In this document: positions 39,500 to 51,589 of the stretch, in pieces
Layout of the letters: each line of letters starts with the position of its first letter
Numbering within the stretch: the first letter of the stretch is position 1
Assembly (NCBI GenBank): GCA_023376005.1
Contig: CM042180.1
Location: forward strand, 43,571,413 to 43,635,412
DNA: 64,000 nucleotides
Source: Doryteuthis pealeii
Lineage: Eukaryota; Mollusca; Cephalopoda; Myopsida; Loliginidae
Direction: 5' to 3'
The notes under the pieces: model-generated
What the model was told of the DNA's origin: nothing
The model's database searches: none
What the model saw: the letters and a program-made list of their open reading frames with translations, nothing else
Position numbers and translations under genes: made by a program

Positions 39500-39983
39500 T
39501 ATACACACATACACTATCTTTTTGATACAAATAATGTTCAATACATGTGAAATAATGATAGAAAACCATTTGTCATAGATGCAGTGCCACATCGGGATAT
39601 TGATCTTGCTATAAAAAAATCAGAAATTATTAATATCTTAAAATTGGTTGACTTTAAAACTTTTTTACGGCATTTTTTTGGATTTCATGGATAAAAATAC
39701 TTTTATAAACCAATTTTTAGTAGTAGGGAAGCTCTAGAACTCATTTTACAGACAAAAATAGATTTTTAAAAGTCGCCATTTTGCAGTAACCACCAAATTT
39801 GCAGAGCTAAAAATTGCCAATTTTTGGAATTGGAATCGCAAATTTTAGGGATTGTCTAATTCTAACATAATCCATACTTGGTAAATAATTTTGTAAAATT
39901 GAAGGGTGTGCGTGACAATTTTACTTTTTTCTGTGTGATTTGACATGGAATTACTCATATATATAAGCACAATGTTTATCTTT

Positions 39984-40604
39984 GCCATGTCGTTTGGGAC
40001 TTTAGAATACACTCACTGCATCTATATAGAGGGGTGATACCCTATCTCACTGGGGTCACCTGTTGACCATGGGTGGCGATCCATGATGCTTAAGAATGGA
40101 ACCCTGTTGACTGACCAGTCAATAATATTCAGCATTCACTTAGGCTACATGTCGGTCGGAGATACCCCCTCCGATTAATCGGCTGCTCTCACCAAGCCCC
40201 CGTACCTATGTGATTTTTCCAATTCTATTGCCCTTATGGCAAACCTCAAACGCTTTTTTTTATCATATATGTGCTAGAAGGCGGTGGCTGAAGGTCTTAA
40301 TGTTCTGAGTATGACATTAAACTATGTCTGATAGTGAAGTTAAAATTCTGGAGCTCTGGGGAACGTTGAGTATTCCTTCGTCACAATTACTCCCAGGTTC
40401 ACTTTGTCCCGGAGTGGAAGTACCTGTTAGGGTCCCTTCTATGGGTTAAATAGAAAAAATATCAGTTTAAAATGTGTTTTAAAAATGCTGGATACCCATA
40501 AAAAATGAAGAGAGCAATACGTCTCCGGCATAAAATAGCCCAATAAGGGTTGACAGGCCGTACAAATAAGGACCAACCAACCAACCAACCAACCAACCAA
40601 CCAA
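39984..40604 (+). mobile_element. Diverged family C retroposon with (CCAA)n tail
   Basis: GCCATGTCGTTTGGGACTTT start, same internal order, ending GACAGGCCGTACAAATAAGG and six CCAA units. It links family C to the tail array at 12.3-13.6 kb, which has the same (TTGG)n type. Confidence 0.75.
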
Positions 40605-40734
40605 AATCTTATATTAGTAATATATTGCAAAATGCAAGGAAATAATCAAAGTACAACAACTACTATTTATTATGTATAATTATGATATTTCGGACTGTTG
40701 TCCTCATCTTTATTTAATTTTCTTGTTTAATGAT

Positions 40735-41325
40735 TTTTACTATAAAAATGTATTGGGCAATTACTTTTACTATAAAAATGCATTGGAAATTATTTTTTAC
40801 TATAAAAATATATTGAAACAGATTTTTACTATAAAAATGCATTGGAAATGATTTTTACTATAAAAATGCATTGGATAATGATTTTTACTATAAAAATGAA
40901 CTGGACAATCGTTTTCACCATAAAAATGCATTGCAAATGATTTGTACTATTAAAATGCATTGGACAATGATTTTTACTATAAAAATGCACTGGACAATGA
41001 TTTTTACTATAAAAATGCATTGCACAATGATTTTACTATAAAAATGCATTGGACAATGATTTTTACTATAAAAATGCATTGGAAATTATTTTTTACTATA
41101 AAAATGCATTGGACAATGATTTTTACTATAAAAATGCATTGGACAATGATTTTTACTATAAAAATGCATTGGACAATGATTTTTACTATAAAAATGCATT
41201 GGACAATGATTTTTACTATAAAAATGCACTGGACAATGATTTCTACTATAAAAATGCATTGCAAATGATTTTTACTATAAAAATGCATTGGACAATGATT
41301 CTTACTATAAAAATGCATTGTAAAT
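40735..41325 (+). repeat. 30-bp satellite, array 2, about 20 units
   Basis: Same unit as 33,691-34,091. The flank 40,625-40,735 (TTGCAAAATGCAAGGAAATA) is also present, inverted, beside array 3. Confidence 0.92.
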
Positions 41326-41470
41326 ACATTAATAATTATTCTTCTCTAAAAATCGACTGTAAACTATATCAAACGTTTGGCTATTATTTAGAATAAGAGT
41401 TAATAAATTTAATAAATTTTGTTTTGTCATAAATACACATAAACGTACTATATGCTACTTTGGCTAGTGC

Positions 41471-41504
<34 letters not shown>

Positions 41505-42110
41505 GCTGATGATGATGTTTCTCTTCCTATTGTTGCTGTTCTTGCAAATGGTTGCCAAGAAAATTTGGCGTTCATTAAAGGAAGCACCAGATTCCAAAGT
41601 TGATTTATTCGTTAAGAATTTTCTAAAAGCCACATCGGTTGATCAACGGTTGAATAATTAGCAAATTCTCGATTTTTGGAGGAAGAGGGTGCGGCTGGGT
41701 GGGTGGTGGTGTTGAGGCTTGGTGGGGTGGGGATGCTATAGTCATGTGAGTTTGATTTCTTTCCCCATCGCTACTTCCGACTTCGAAGCACACACACACA
41801 CACACATATAATATACCACTTTTATAATATACGACTTTTATAATATTCGACACACATACAATATGCGACTTCGAAGCACACATTAATACACGCTTGTACA
41901 GACTTACACACATACATGAATACAAAGTATAACACATTTGATATGGTAAAACAAGGAAGCTGTTCTTTTTTATAATTTTTTTTCTTTCGAAAAAAATATA
42001 GTTTCGAGTTTTGCCCTTAGGTTATCGTCAGGAAAATCTAATAATATCCCCCATAGTTATTTTTCAGTTATTTAAAAACAAGTCATTTAAAACAAATGAT
42101 ACGCATATTT
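41326..42110. other. Unassigned stretch with (CTG)n
   Basis: CTG run at 41,467-41,508 and a CA run at 41,790. CGACTTCGAAGCACACA occurs twice (41,778 and 41,866). The block GGTTATCGTCAGGAAAATCT with TTTCGAGTTTTGCCC (41,995-42,040) is matched by 57,490-57,535. Confidence 0.6.
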
Positions 42111-42111
42111 G

Positions 42112-42175
<64 letters not shown>
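42112..42175. repeat. (TA)n microsatellite
   Basis: About 30 TA units next to the CTCGCGGTGAG repeat shared with 29,727. Confidence 0.95.
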
Positions 42176-42177
<2 letters not shown>

Positions 42178-42390
42178 TAAACTTGCTGGTAAATCCTCGC
42201 GGTGAGAAAAAAACCAGCAAATAGTTTGATTGTAAAAATATACTACCAAACATCAACAGGGGAGAAAAAAATTTTGGAAAAAAAGAAAAGACCAAGATAA
42301 TCGTACCAACAAAAAATAATCTATTAGTACAGTATTTGGCCAAAAGAAAAAACAATTTATATGTATATATATATATATAAGATATATATA

Positions 42391-42597
42391 TTCATACAAA
42401 ACCGCCAGGAGACTAAAGCTAATAAGTAAAAAGTGCTCAATTCTTAAGTAGACAAATAATAAAGATAAACCTAATGAGTAAGATGAACCTACTAAAAGTT
42501 TCGCTTAGTGCTCTTCAGGGATAAGATCCGGATCTTAGTCCTTAAGAGCACTAAGCGAAACCCCTAGTAGGTTTATCTGACTCATTAGGTTTATCTT

Positions 42598-42602
<5 letters not shown>
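42391..42602. mobile_element. Inverted-repeat hammerhead-like element (left arm copy)
   Basis: Homologue of 30,376-30,600. The minus copy reads CTGAAGAGCACTAAGCGAAA, then CTTTTAGTAGG. The second arm lost the core (TTAAGAGCAC). TA repeats lie on both sides. Confidence 0.6.
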
Positions 42603-42630
<28 letters not shown>

Positions 42631-42779
42631 ATATTCCTATGACTATTATGATTTCCATAATTCAGACGGCGGGAAAAATCGATAGTAGAATTTGCAAATA
42701 AAAGAATATATTATTAGCAAATGTCTGGAGAAAAAAATATATTATTTCTCAGAATTCTTTAGATGAGTCTTTATAATTT

Positions 42780-43045
42780 GTATCATTTACATTATTATAT
42801 TGATATGTCTGGGCTGCAGGTTCAATCCTGGTCAAGGGTGACAGTAAAATCGAATACTAATTAACACAGTTAATTGGGCCCAGCTATGGTTAGCGGAATG
42901 AGAACAGGATACCCCCGTGGATTGAATAAAGGTTTAGGTTCAGAGTTCCGTGATGACTTCTGATTGACTAGAATTAAACCAGCAGCCTAGAGATAACTGT
43001 CATTTACAACAGAATTAAACCCAACACCTTTATCCACTAAGCTAT
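42780..43045 (-). mobile_element. tRNA-derived SINE, family D
   Basis: The minus-strand head is ATAGCTTAGTGGATAAAGG (A box TAGCTTAGTGG) and GGTTTAATTCT in the B-box position. The body has GGTATCCTGTTCTCATTCCG and CCATAGCTGGGCCC. A family C element has inserted into its first bases. The right-arm copy (55,989-56,240) keeps a better B box, GGTTCAATTCT. Confidence 0.7.
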
Positions 43046-43644
43046 CCGCCCTGTCGGCTGGGGCGTTAGAATGCACCGACTGCACCTCTGCAGAGAGGTA
43101 AGACCCCCCAATGGGGCCACCTGTTGGTCGTGGGTGGTGACCCGTGATGCTTAAGGATAGAGCCCAGGTGGATGAGCAGTTCATGACATGCAATACTCCT
43201 CTTTGGCCCTATCTTGGGCTAGACGGTCGGTCGGAGAGGCCCCCTCCGATCAATCGGCTGGTCACGTCAAGCCCTAGCATCTATGTGATCTTCCCAACCC
43301 TATTGCCCTTATGGCAAGCCCCAACCCCTTTTTATCATATGGGTGCTAGAAGGCGGTGGCTGCGGGTCTACATGTCCTGGGAATGACGTTAAACTCTATC
43401 TGATGGTGAGATTCCAGTTTTATAGGTTTGGGGAATGTAGAGCAACCCTTCATCCCCATTGCTCCCTGGTCCACTCTGACCCGGAGTGGTAGTACCTGTT
43501 AGGGTCCCATCTATGGGTTAAATAGAAAAATGTATTCATAAAAAATTGTATTATCCATTAAGAATGAATTTATTTCAAAACTTTGTCGGCATTAAATAAC
43601 CCACCGAGGTTGATATGCCGTAAAACAAAACAAACCAAACCAAA
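43046..43644 (+). mobile_element. Family C retroposon, full length, in palindrome left arm
   Basis: 12-bp target-site duplication CCACTAAGCTAT / CCACTACGCTAT (one mismatch) at 43,034-43,045 and 43,645-43,656. Counterpart of 55,385-55,988, so the insertion predates the palindrome. Confidence 0.88.
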
Positions 43645-43656
43645 CCACTACGCTAT

Positions 43657-43735
43657 GTACAGCTATGGTTAGCGGAATGAGAACAGTATACCTCCGTGGA
43701 TTGAATAAAGGGTTAGGTTAAAAGTTCCGTGATGG
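43657..43735 (-). mobile_element. SINE family D fragment
   Basis: CAGCTATGGTTAGCGGAATG, GAATAAAGGGTTAGG. A second, partial copy in the same orientation as 42,780-43,045. Confidence 0.6.
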
Positions 43736-43935
43736 CTCCCGATTACGACAAGAAGGTTCCCTGGTTCGAAAAGAAGGTTTCCAATTTCGAGAAGGCTCCC
43801 GGGTACGACAAGAAATACCTGAAGAAGACCGTAGGGCACATCGTCCGAAACGTTGTACAGATAACAATAAAGATGAAGACAATAGGCCGAATAATCTAAA
43901 TAATACAATTCGTAATGAAAGAAAGAAAAAAACAT
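43736..43935 (+). repeat. Repeat E copy with hammerhead-like segment
   Basis: Tandem GACAAGAAGGTTCCC-type units, then TACCTGAAGAAGACCG...GTCCGAAACGTTGTA at 43,815-43,858. Stem I TAC/GTA and stem III ACGT are minimal. Related to 3,790-4,190. Confidence 0.5.
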
Positions 43936-43984
43936 CCAAAGAGTTATCTAAAGAGTTAAATCTGTAAAAAGTGCTTAGAAGATG

Positions 43985-44300
43985 AAAACTATGAGACAAG
44001 ACTGTTTGTATTTCACATAGTGCTAATACCCTTGGGAAAGGTATGAATCCATATATTCTACCTCCATCTATGAGTGAATAGTAGAGGAGACTTGGCTCTT
44101 TAATCTTGGATAGGTAACCAGTCTAGGAGAAGAAAAACTCTGAATTTAAAAAGCCGTGAGGTCTGTCGTTGATTGGGTTATGTTGCATTCCTTGTTTACC
44201 AATTATTTCCCATCAACTGTGCCAAAAGGTGCAGGATGGTCCTACACAAGCCTTCACCACTATAAACAAAACACTGTATAAATTGTTTTATTGGGTCATC
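43985..44300 (+). mobile_element. SINE family B plus repeat G
   Basis: CATAGTGCTAATACCCTTGG, TAGGTAACCAGTCTAGGAG, then from 44,155 repeat G (CCTACACAAGCCTTCACCAC). Inverted in the right arm at 54,700-55,000. Confidence 0.7.
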
Positions 44301-44323
44301 TCATGTCATCTTATATATATATA

Positions 44324-44358
<35 letters not shown>

Positions 44359-44398
44359 ATAAATTGAATTAGATATAAATAAGTAAATAAACAAATAA

Positions 44399-44439
<41 letters not shown>

Positions 44440-44850
44440 GATTGAATTGATTTATATTACATCCAACACGAAATATTATACATCACCATGGCCACCAAAC
44501 ACAAATACGCACTTTAATACGCACATGCATACGTGCAATGCCGCGCTAGGATACAGTCATAACGTCACAAACAACATGAGAATACAGTTATATAAAAATA
44601 CCATCATTTTCAAAAAAAAAAAAAAAATTAATTTAAAAAGAAATGTCATAACCAGACTGCTTCAGTTCCAGTGATCTTTTGAAAAAGAGATATTATCTCG
44701 AAAATTCAAGAATTAAATACAGGTTAACACACAACACAATTGTTACCGTATTATTATTATTTTTCTTTACACCTGCATTGTGATAGCCTTCTAAATCAAC
44801 CTCCTAACCAATATATATATATATATATATATATCACAACATAGGTACAA
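44301..44850. other. Microsatellites and unassigned AT-rich sequence
   Basis: TA at 44,312-44,355, (AAT)n at 44,403-44,437, A-run at 44,615, TA at 44,813-44,833. No gene. Confidence 0.75.
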
Positions 44851-44854
44851 GTGA

Positions 44855-45075
44855 TACCCTACTCGAGTTTCACCATAAGGATCTTCAGGGTTAAATCCAC
44901 TGAATTAATCGAGATACCGATTAATTGCAGTCGACTACACGTGTTTGTTCATCTCATCGATCACGAACCGTTTAAGGCGATGAATTAATGACTGCAATTA
45001 ATCGGTATCTAGATTAATTCAGTGGATTTCACCCTGAAGATCCTTTTGGTGAAACTGGAGTAGGTTATCACTTGT
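44855..45075. mobile_element. Head-to-head hammerhead pair, left arm
   Basis: Minus motif at 44,855-44,893 (core CTGAAGA, stem III ACTCGAGT, one mismatch in stem I) and plus motif at 45,028-45,070 (stem III ACTGGAGT, one mismatch). Between them are inverted GATTAATTCAGTGGATT and CAATTAATCGG blocks. Confidence 0.6.
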
Positions 45076-45197
45076 ACCTATATTGTAATACATTTTCTCT
45101 ACTAACATATTGAGTACTTTGTACATGTTATATCGCTGACTTACTTCCCTGAATTCTACACCATCGTGACCATATTCACCGGTAAGTCACCTTTTCC

Positions 45198-45202
<5 letters not shown>

Positions 45203-45232
<30 letters not shown>

Positions 45233-45350
45233 CTCTTCAGTGTGGCTAGACACAACTATCCTTGGGTAGGGTCGAACTCAGACTGATCGCATGGTAGTCC
45301 GATATCTTATCCCCTCGCCCACTGACAGCTGATGCGGGGACTGGTGTTTT
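45203..45350 (-). mobile_element. tRNA-like element, hammerhead half deleted (left arm)
   Basis: On the minus strand: CTGTCAGTGGGCGAGGGGAT (A-box-like), GAGTTCGACCCTA (B box), then GCCACACTGAAGAGGCG where the motif stops and (GT)n begins. The right-arm counterpart (53,600-53,735) retains the complete hammerhead. Confidence 0.65.
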
Positions 45351-45894
45351 AAACTATTAAATACATAGGCATGTATGTATCATTCGGTCACTGAGAGATC
45401 AAATTTCCGGAGAAATGATCATTGCTTATTTGCTTTGTAGTGAGAGTTAATTTAAATTACCAATTAGAGAGCTCATTACCAAATTTATGGGAGGCAGTAG
45501 TGAACCAACGTACAGTATTACTAGGAGAGTGCTCAATATCAATGGTAGAACTTTAATAAATAAGTAGATAAAAATTGTTTAGTATATATTTATTTGTATA
45601 GAAACAAGTCTGCTACCATTGGTTTCATGCTACGTAAACTTAATTGTTTAAGCGGAGTCTGGCAGCGAAAAAATTTTGAAAATGATAAAAATATGGTCAA
45701 ATATATTGTGCGATTGTTTAACTGTATCCGCGTGTCACTTGTTTGTTTACGTGTTAGCGGGTGTTATTTATAAGGTCGGATGCAGCTGCTCTGTTCGTAG
45801 ACATAGACGCACGTAAAAAGCGCGACGTCATGATCACATCTGCACATGTATGTATTGTTTACATACAAATAAATATATCCTGAAATGTATTTTC

Positions 45895-45900
<6 letters not shown>
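45351..45900. other. Unassigned segment of the left arm
   Basis: Inverted counterpart of 53,090-53,590. Contains a CCATTGGTTTCATGC marker. No recognisable gene. Confidence 0.6.
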
Positions 45901-45936
<36 letters not shown>

Positions 45937-45953
45937 GAAATGGGTACCAGAGA

Positions 45954-45993
45954 TAACCTACTCGAGTTTCACCATAAGGATCTTCAGGGTTAA
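45954..45993 (-). ncRNA. Hammerhead ribozyme motif (ACTCGAGT family), left arm
   Basis: On the minus strand: stem I TAACC/GGTTA, core CTGAAGA, stem II CC/GG with T/T mismatch and loop TTAT, GAA, palindrome ACTCGAGT, H17 A. Next to a TA microsatellite. Confidence 0.55.
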
Positions 45994-46254
45994 ATCCACT
46001 GAATTAATCGAGACACCGATTAATAGCAGTCGATTTCACGTGTGTGTTAAAGGCATTAAAATGTTCGTTTCGAAGGAACGCTGACTTTCGATTCAAAAAG
46101 GTCTCACACCGGATGTTGATTTCTTGTAAGAATCAAAAAGTAAACAATAAGTTAGAATCGATTTGTGTTAATGTATTTATTAGGATGCAGTTGTCTATCA
46201 ATTGTATGTGTCATGTATATTTTCCTTAAAAACGAGACACGGAACATACCATCA

Positions 46255-46307
46255 GTTTCCTACCGGAAGATGGCAAATCGAATTGGCGAAAGCGCTCGTA
46301 ATGAAAC
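46255..46307 (+). ncRNA. Hammerhead-like motif (AGCGCT family), mutated core
   Basis: Stem I GTTTC+TAC with GTA+GAAAC, stem III AGCGCT, H17 C, but the core reads CGGAAGA, which should abolish activity. The copies at 52,643 and 63,578 keep CTGAAGA. Confidence 0.45.
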
Positions 46308-46789
46308 CTTTGGTGGACTGCTACACCAGTTCCACCCTGACACCAAAAAGATGGCCAGAAAATTAGAAAAGAACCGAACAAAAACTCGTCCGACAAGAAT
46401 CGTCAGTACAGTTTAACACATGTTTAAAAGAAAAAATACTGCCAAAATATACTTATATATATATATATATATAGACAGACAGACAGAGGTTGATGAGATA
46501 TAAATAACTGAAATGGATCTCTATCAGGTATACCAGAAACCATGAAGTGTTGGTCATACTCTAAACATTTTTTCCCGCGTCAGTAATAATTCCCGCCTCC
46601 AGTCATATTTTATCACGATTTCATTACAAATGCTTCAGGCATTTTTCTACTTTCACGAAGAACAAATAAAATTTATTATCGTTTTAATAAATTGAATTTA
46701 TTTCCTCACATTTTGCTACGGCAATGTTTCTCGTTGGCTTCGTTTATCATTGAATTGTTTCTTTCTGCAGCGCATGTAACAAGCATGAC

Positions 46790-47345
46790 TCATTACAATG
46801 AATACGCTACTTATAGCCGTGTTAGTACTACTGTATGGTAGCACTACTTTGACTCTAATTAAAAACAAGGCTAGTTGCCTTTCTTTCAGACAGATTTTTG
46901 TTCTTTTGCATCAGTGGTTTAAATAAAAATCTTTAGACCTAAAGTATTCCTTTTAGTCCTCCAATGAATAGGCTACTCATAGCCGTGTTAGTACTACTGT
47001 ATGCGAGCACCACTTCGACTCTTATCAAGAGCATGGTGGTTTGACTTTGTTTCAATTGCCATCTTTGTTCTTTCTGCAGCACATTTAACAAGCTTGACTT
47101 ATTACCAAGGAATACGCTTCTTATAGCCGTGTTAGTACTACTGTATGGTAGCACTACTCCGATTCTAATGAAAAACTTGGCAGTTTGTTTCAATCGCCTT
47201 TTTTTTTTCTTGTGCCAGTGGTTTAAATCATCAATGTTACACCTCCAACTACTTTTGTTAGTTCTACAATAAAGATGCTACTAAAAACCGTGTCAGAACT
47301 ACTGTATGGGAGCACCACTTTGAATCTGATTAAGAACATGGGGTT
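46790..47345 (-). repeat. Tandem repeat of about 150 bp, four or five units
   Basis: TATAGCCGTGTTAGTACTAC, TGTATGGTAGCACTAC recur at about 46,810, 46,978, 47,118 and 47,283, with a further copy at 48,876. Units alternate with TTTCTTTCTGCAGC. Inverted copies lie at 50,040 and 51,600-52,130. Confidence 0.65.
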
Positions 47346-47702
47346 TGTTAATACGCTATAATAATGTACCCTGGCACGGCACCCAAATATAATACAAGAT
47401 CCTGGCACGCACGGCAGCAAATATGATACAGGCTCCTGACACGGCACCCAACATCACACCGTATTGGGTCCCCGGGGGTAGTATGCTGTGGTAACGGTAT
47501 GAATTATTTCCGTGACTACCAGATGAGCCTCCGGTCAGCTGCTCTTTCAATACCCTCTGTAGAACTGGGATCGACGCAACTCAGTCGGAGAGTCTTTGTG
47601 ACGGATTGAGAAATTAGTAGATATAAATTGCCGGGTTTGCTGGCAACTCTAAAAAAATCAGTCAACACACCATTAACAATAACAACTGTTTTTTTATCCA
47701 TA
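47346..47702. other. Unassigned segment, GC-richer, present three times
   Basis: Contains CCCTGGCACGGCACCC, GGGTCCCCGGGGG and GACGCAACTCAGTCGGAG. Also at 51,235-51,590 and 62,160-62,515 (opposite strand). No frame is shared by the three copies without indels. Confidence 0.6.
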
Positions 47703-48332
47703 CTAGCAAATATATGCACCCTCCGGGTGCAAGTATTTAAGTTTTAATGTAATAAAATATTATATCAAATTAGAAAGGCTAATGAAACTAAATAAGAACA
47801 CAGATAAAAAGATTTGAAACAGACGGCAGGTATAATCGATAAATAGAACAACTGAAACTTACTCTTCCATCACTCTCGTCTTTCATTGTTATTTTTTCAA
47901 ATTTAAGTATTTAGTTAAAAGAGGAAGTAAATAATAAAATGACACTTATTTTTTCTTGTTAATGGATTTCATTTAAGATTCATTGAAGAGACTTTTGCTT
48001 ATATTCATTAAAATAAAACCAAACAATTAGAAATCAATAATACTAAGCACATATTTATTAAATTCGATTTTTTAATATTAATATGCAAATTATCCTTCCC
48101 GTTCACACTGTAAACCGCTATTTTGTTGTATATATAAATATAATTGCATGTTATTAATATGTAGATATGGTTAACAGTATTAATAATGTAAACCAATTTT
48201 ATTAATAATTGAGGTTTAAATTAAAATAAAATCATTGAGAAAGGGACATTAATAACTAAGGGAATTGTGACTTGAGTAGTGATTTAGTTTCGGTTACAGA
48301 CAGAAAAACACACAATCTCCATTATAATAAGA
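47703..48332 (-). mobile_element. Non-autonomous Helitron, family A copy 8 (left arm)
   Basis: CTAG at 47,703, hairpin GCACCC...GGGTGC, TC at 48,332. Mirror partner of copy 9. Confidence 0.9.
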
Positions 48333-49330
48333 TATAATGAGTAGGAATAATATATGAATATGTTTTGCACACTTGTTTGGATAAATAAAAACACGATGAG
48401 CTTCGGTTGGCGTTTTGTTTTATGCGAAATTCTGGAATCGATTTTAGCAGCAAAAGTCAGTTTTTCTAGTTGCAACCCTCTTAATTAAGAATTTCCCGTA
48501 ACAAATTTCCAGTGACAAATTTCGTTTTTCGATCCAAACTCGACCATCCCCGGGACCCGGTCTGTACGTTCGGTCTCTACGCGTCGATCTCTACTTCCTA
48601 ACTGTCTGCTCGCCTTTTTAAAAACGAGAATTATTTTGATATAAACAATTGTATCTATCTCTGTGTCTTCGGACTGAGGTGAACTAAGTGTGAACCCCAA
48701 GGTCACCCTTTTGATCTGACTGCCATGTCAAATCTTTTAATGTTAACACTGCAACCTTTCCTGTATATATAAACAATATGCAAAACCGAAAATGTAGTTG
48801 ATATCTGTTGTTTAAATCAATAATTTTGCACCTTCAAGTACTCCTCTCTGTCCTAAATATATACGCTTCTCATAGCCATATCAGTACTACTGTATGCTAG
48901 CACTACTCCGACTTGAATTAAAACTTGGAGTTTGTTTCAATCGCCATCTTTGTTTTTCAGTCAGTGGTTTTAAAATCAACAACTGGACACCTCCAATCAC
49001 TGTCGACGTAACACACGTGCCGACGGTAGGATAAAACTAACCTGTCTCACGACGGCTAAACCCAGCTCACGTTCCTGTCAGTGGGTGAACAATCCAACGC
49101 TTGACGAATTCTGCTTCGCAATGATTAGGAAGTGTCAAAATGGACTGATCAAAGCCAATATCACTTCTTTAAGAATTACGGGTCGCCCACGGAAAATCGA
49201 ACCCGCTAACAATGGCCTGCGAATCTACCTTGTTAAACATTTCACCAGTGGAGGTTCAGATAAGATTGTAGCAGTTACCTGGTAGTATTTTCTGGGATGT
49301 AAATGATGACACGAAGATCGACTGATATTG
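48333..49330. other. Unassigned innermost part of the left arm
   Basis: Single-copy-looking sequence that mirrors 49,600-50,600. A 66-codon frame (49,085-49,285) without recognisable domain is present; inverted copies keep most of it. No gene is claimed. Confidence 0.55.
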
Positions 49331-49393
49331 AATGTCATCATCACCATCATCATGTCGGGCTGTCAGCGCGGATATCCATGACAATGCTGCTGT

Positions 49394-49530
49394 TGTGACA
49401 GGTTGCCGTACAGCTGCTTTCTCGTGGGTGCTGTTCCACGTCTTGTTCAGGATCCCCCGTAGCATTCTTGTGCAGCTCCCATCAAGTTTATTCTCTAGTC
49501 GCTTAGTTAGGGTCCAGGTGGTGCAGCCAT
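49394..49530 (-). pseudogene. LINE pol fragment in the palindrome spacer
   Basis: On the minus strand the frame reads LYGCTTWTLTKRLENKL, then SCTRMLRGILNKTW and the KQLYG-type segment out of frame. Same LINE family as 11,139. The adjoining arm bases (49,531-49,580) read IVMDIRADSP, the end of the same ORF, on the opposite strand. This is the only part of the palindrome that is not duplicated. Confidence 0.75.
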
Positions 49531-49852
49531 ACAGCAGCATTGTCATGGATATCCGCGCTGACAGCCCGACATGATGATGGTGATGATGACATTCAATATC
49601 AGTCGATCTTCGTGTCATCATTTACATCACCAGAAAAATACTACCAGGTAACTGCTACAATACGTATATCTGAACCTCACGTGGTGAAATGTTTAACAAG
49701 GTAGATTCGCAGGCCATTGTTAGCGGGTTCGATTTTCCGTGGGCGACCCGTAATTCTTAAAGAAGTGATATTGGCTTTGATCAGTCCATTTTGACACTTC
49801 CTAATCATTGCGAAGCAGAATTCGTCAAGCGTTGGATTGTTCACCCACTGAC

Positions 49853-49899
<47 letters not shown>

Positions 49900-50601
49900 T
49901 CCTACCGATCGGCACGTGTGTTACGTCGACAGTGATTGGAGGTGTCCAGTTGTTGATTTAAACCACTGACTGAAAAAAACAAAGATGGCGATTGAAACAA
50001 ACTGCCAAGTTTTTAATTCAAGTCGGAGTAGTGCTAGCATACAGTAGTACTGATATGGCTATGAGAAGCGTATATATTTAGGACAGAGAGGAGTACTTGA
50101 AGGTGTAAAATTATCGATTTAAACCACAGATATCAAGTACATTTAGGGTTTTGCATATTGTTTATATATACAGGAAAGGTTGCAGTGTTAACATTAAAAG
50201 ATTTGACATGGGAGTCAGATCAAAAGGGTGACCTTGGGGTTCACACTTAGTTCACCTCAGTCCGATGACACAGACATAGATACAATTGTTTATATCAAAA
50301 TAATTCTCGTTTTTAAAAAGGCGAGCAGACAGTTAGGAAGTAGAGATCGACGCGTAGAGACCGAACGTACAGACCGGGTCCCGGGGATGGTCGAGTTTGG
50401 ATCGAAAAACGAAATTTGTCACTGGAAATTTGTTACGGGAAATTCTTAATTAAGAGGGTTGCAACTAGAAAAACTGACTTTTGCTGCTAAAATCGATTCC
50501 AGAATTTCGCATAAAACAAAACGCCAACCGAAGCTCATCGTGTTTTTATTTATCCAAACAAGTGTGCAAAACATATTCATATATTATTCCTACTCATTAT
50601 A

Positions 50602-51231
50602 TCTTATTATAATGGAGATTGTGTGTTTTTCTGTCTGTAACCGAAACTATATTCCTACTCAAGTCACAATTCCCTTAGTTATTAATGTCCCTTTCTCAAT
50701 GATTTTATTTTAATTTAAACCTCAATTATTAATAAAATTGTTTTACATTATTTATACTGTTAACCATATCCACATACTAATAACATGCAATTATATTTAT
50801 ATATACAACAAAATAGCGGTTTACAGTGTGAACGGGAAGGATAATTTGCATATTAATATTAAAAAATCGAATTTAATAAATATATGCTTAGTATTATTGA
50901 TTTCTAATTGTTTGGTTTTATTTTAATGAATATAAGCAAAAGTCTCTTCAATGAATCTTAAATGAAATCCATTAACAAGAAAAAATAAGTGTCATTTTAT
51001 TATTTACTTCCTCTTTTAACTAAATACTTAAATTTGAAAAAATAACAATGAAAGACGAGAGTGATGGAAGAGTAAGTTTCAGTTGTTCTATTTATCGATT
51101 ATACCTGCCGTCTGTTTCAAATCTTTTTATCTGTGTTCTTATTTAGTTTCATTAGCCTTTCTAATTTGATATAATATTTTATTACATTAAAACTTAAATA
51201 CTTGCACCCGGAGTGTGCATATATTTGCTAG
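50602..51231 (+). mobile_element. Non-autonomous Helitron, family A copy 9 (right arm)
   Basis: TC at 50,602 and CTAG at 51,228-51,231. The hairpin has one substitution (GGAGTGTGC). Confidence 0.9.
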
Positions 51232-51589
51232 TATGGATAAAAAACAGTTATTATTGTTAATGGTGTGTTGACTGATTTTTTTAGAGTTGCCAGCTAACCC
51301 GGCAATTTATATCTACTAATTTCTCAACCCGTCACAAAGACACTCCGACTGAGTTGCGTCGATCCCACTTCTACAGAGGGTATTGAAAGAGTAGCTGACC
51401 GGAGGCTCATGTGGTAGTCACGGAAATAATTCATACCGTTACCACAGCATACTATCCCCCGGGGACCCAATACGGTGTGATGTTGGGTGCCGTGTCAGGA
51501 TCCTGTATCATATTTGCTGCCGTGCGTGCCAGGATCTTGTATTATATTTGGGTGCCGTGCCAGGGTACATTATTATAGCGTATTAACAA

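Larger units (their letters stand above)
40625..49393. repeat. Left arm of a giant imperfect palindrome
   Basis: Everything from the 30-bp satellite (40,735) to 49,393 reappears in reverse complement between 49,531 and about 59,376. High identity holds for 42,453-49,393 against 49,531-56,584. The outer part (40,625-42,452) matches 56,800-59,376 only at low, indel-rich identity. The arms differ by real insertions: a SINE A in the right arm only and a hammerhead plus (GT)n stretch in the right arm only. Confidence 0.85.

Noticed and set aside
40960..41396. Frames of 102-115 codons in the 30-bp satellite
   Set aside because: The 30-bp period keeps all frames without stops on both strands. There is no independent sign of coding.
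49337..49360. Poly-histidine protein (HHHHHH)
   Set aside because: It comes from an ATG/ATC trinucleotide tail of a LINE.
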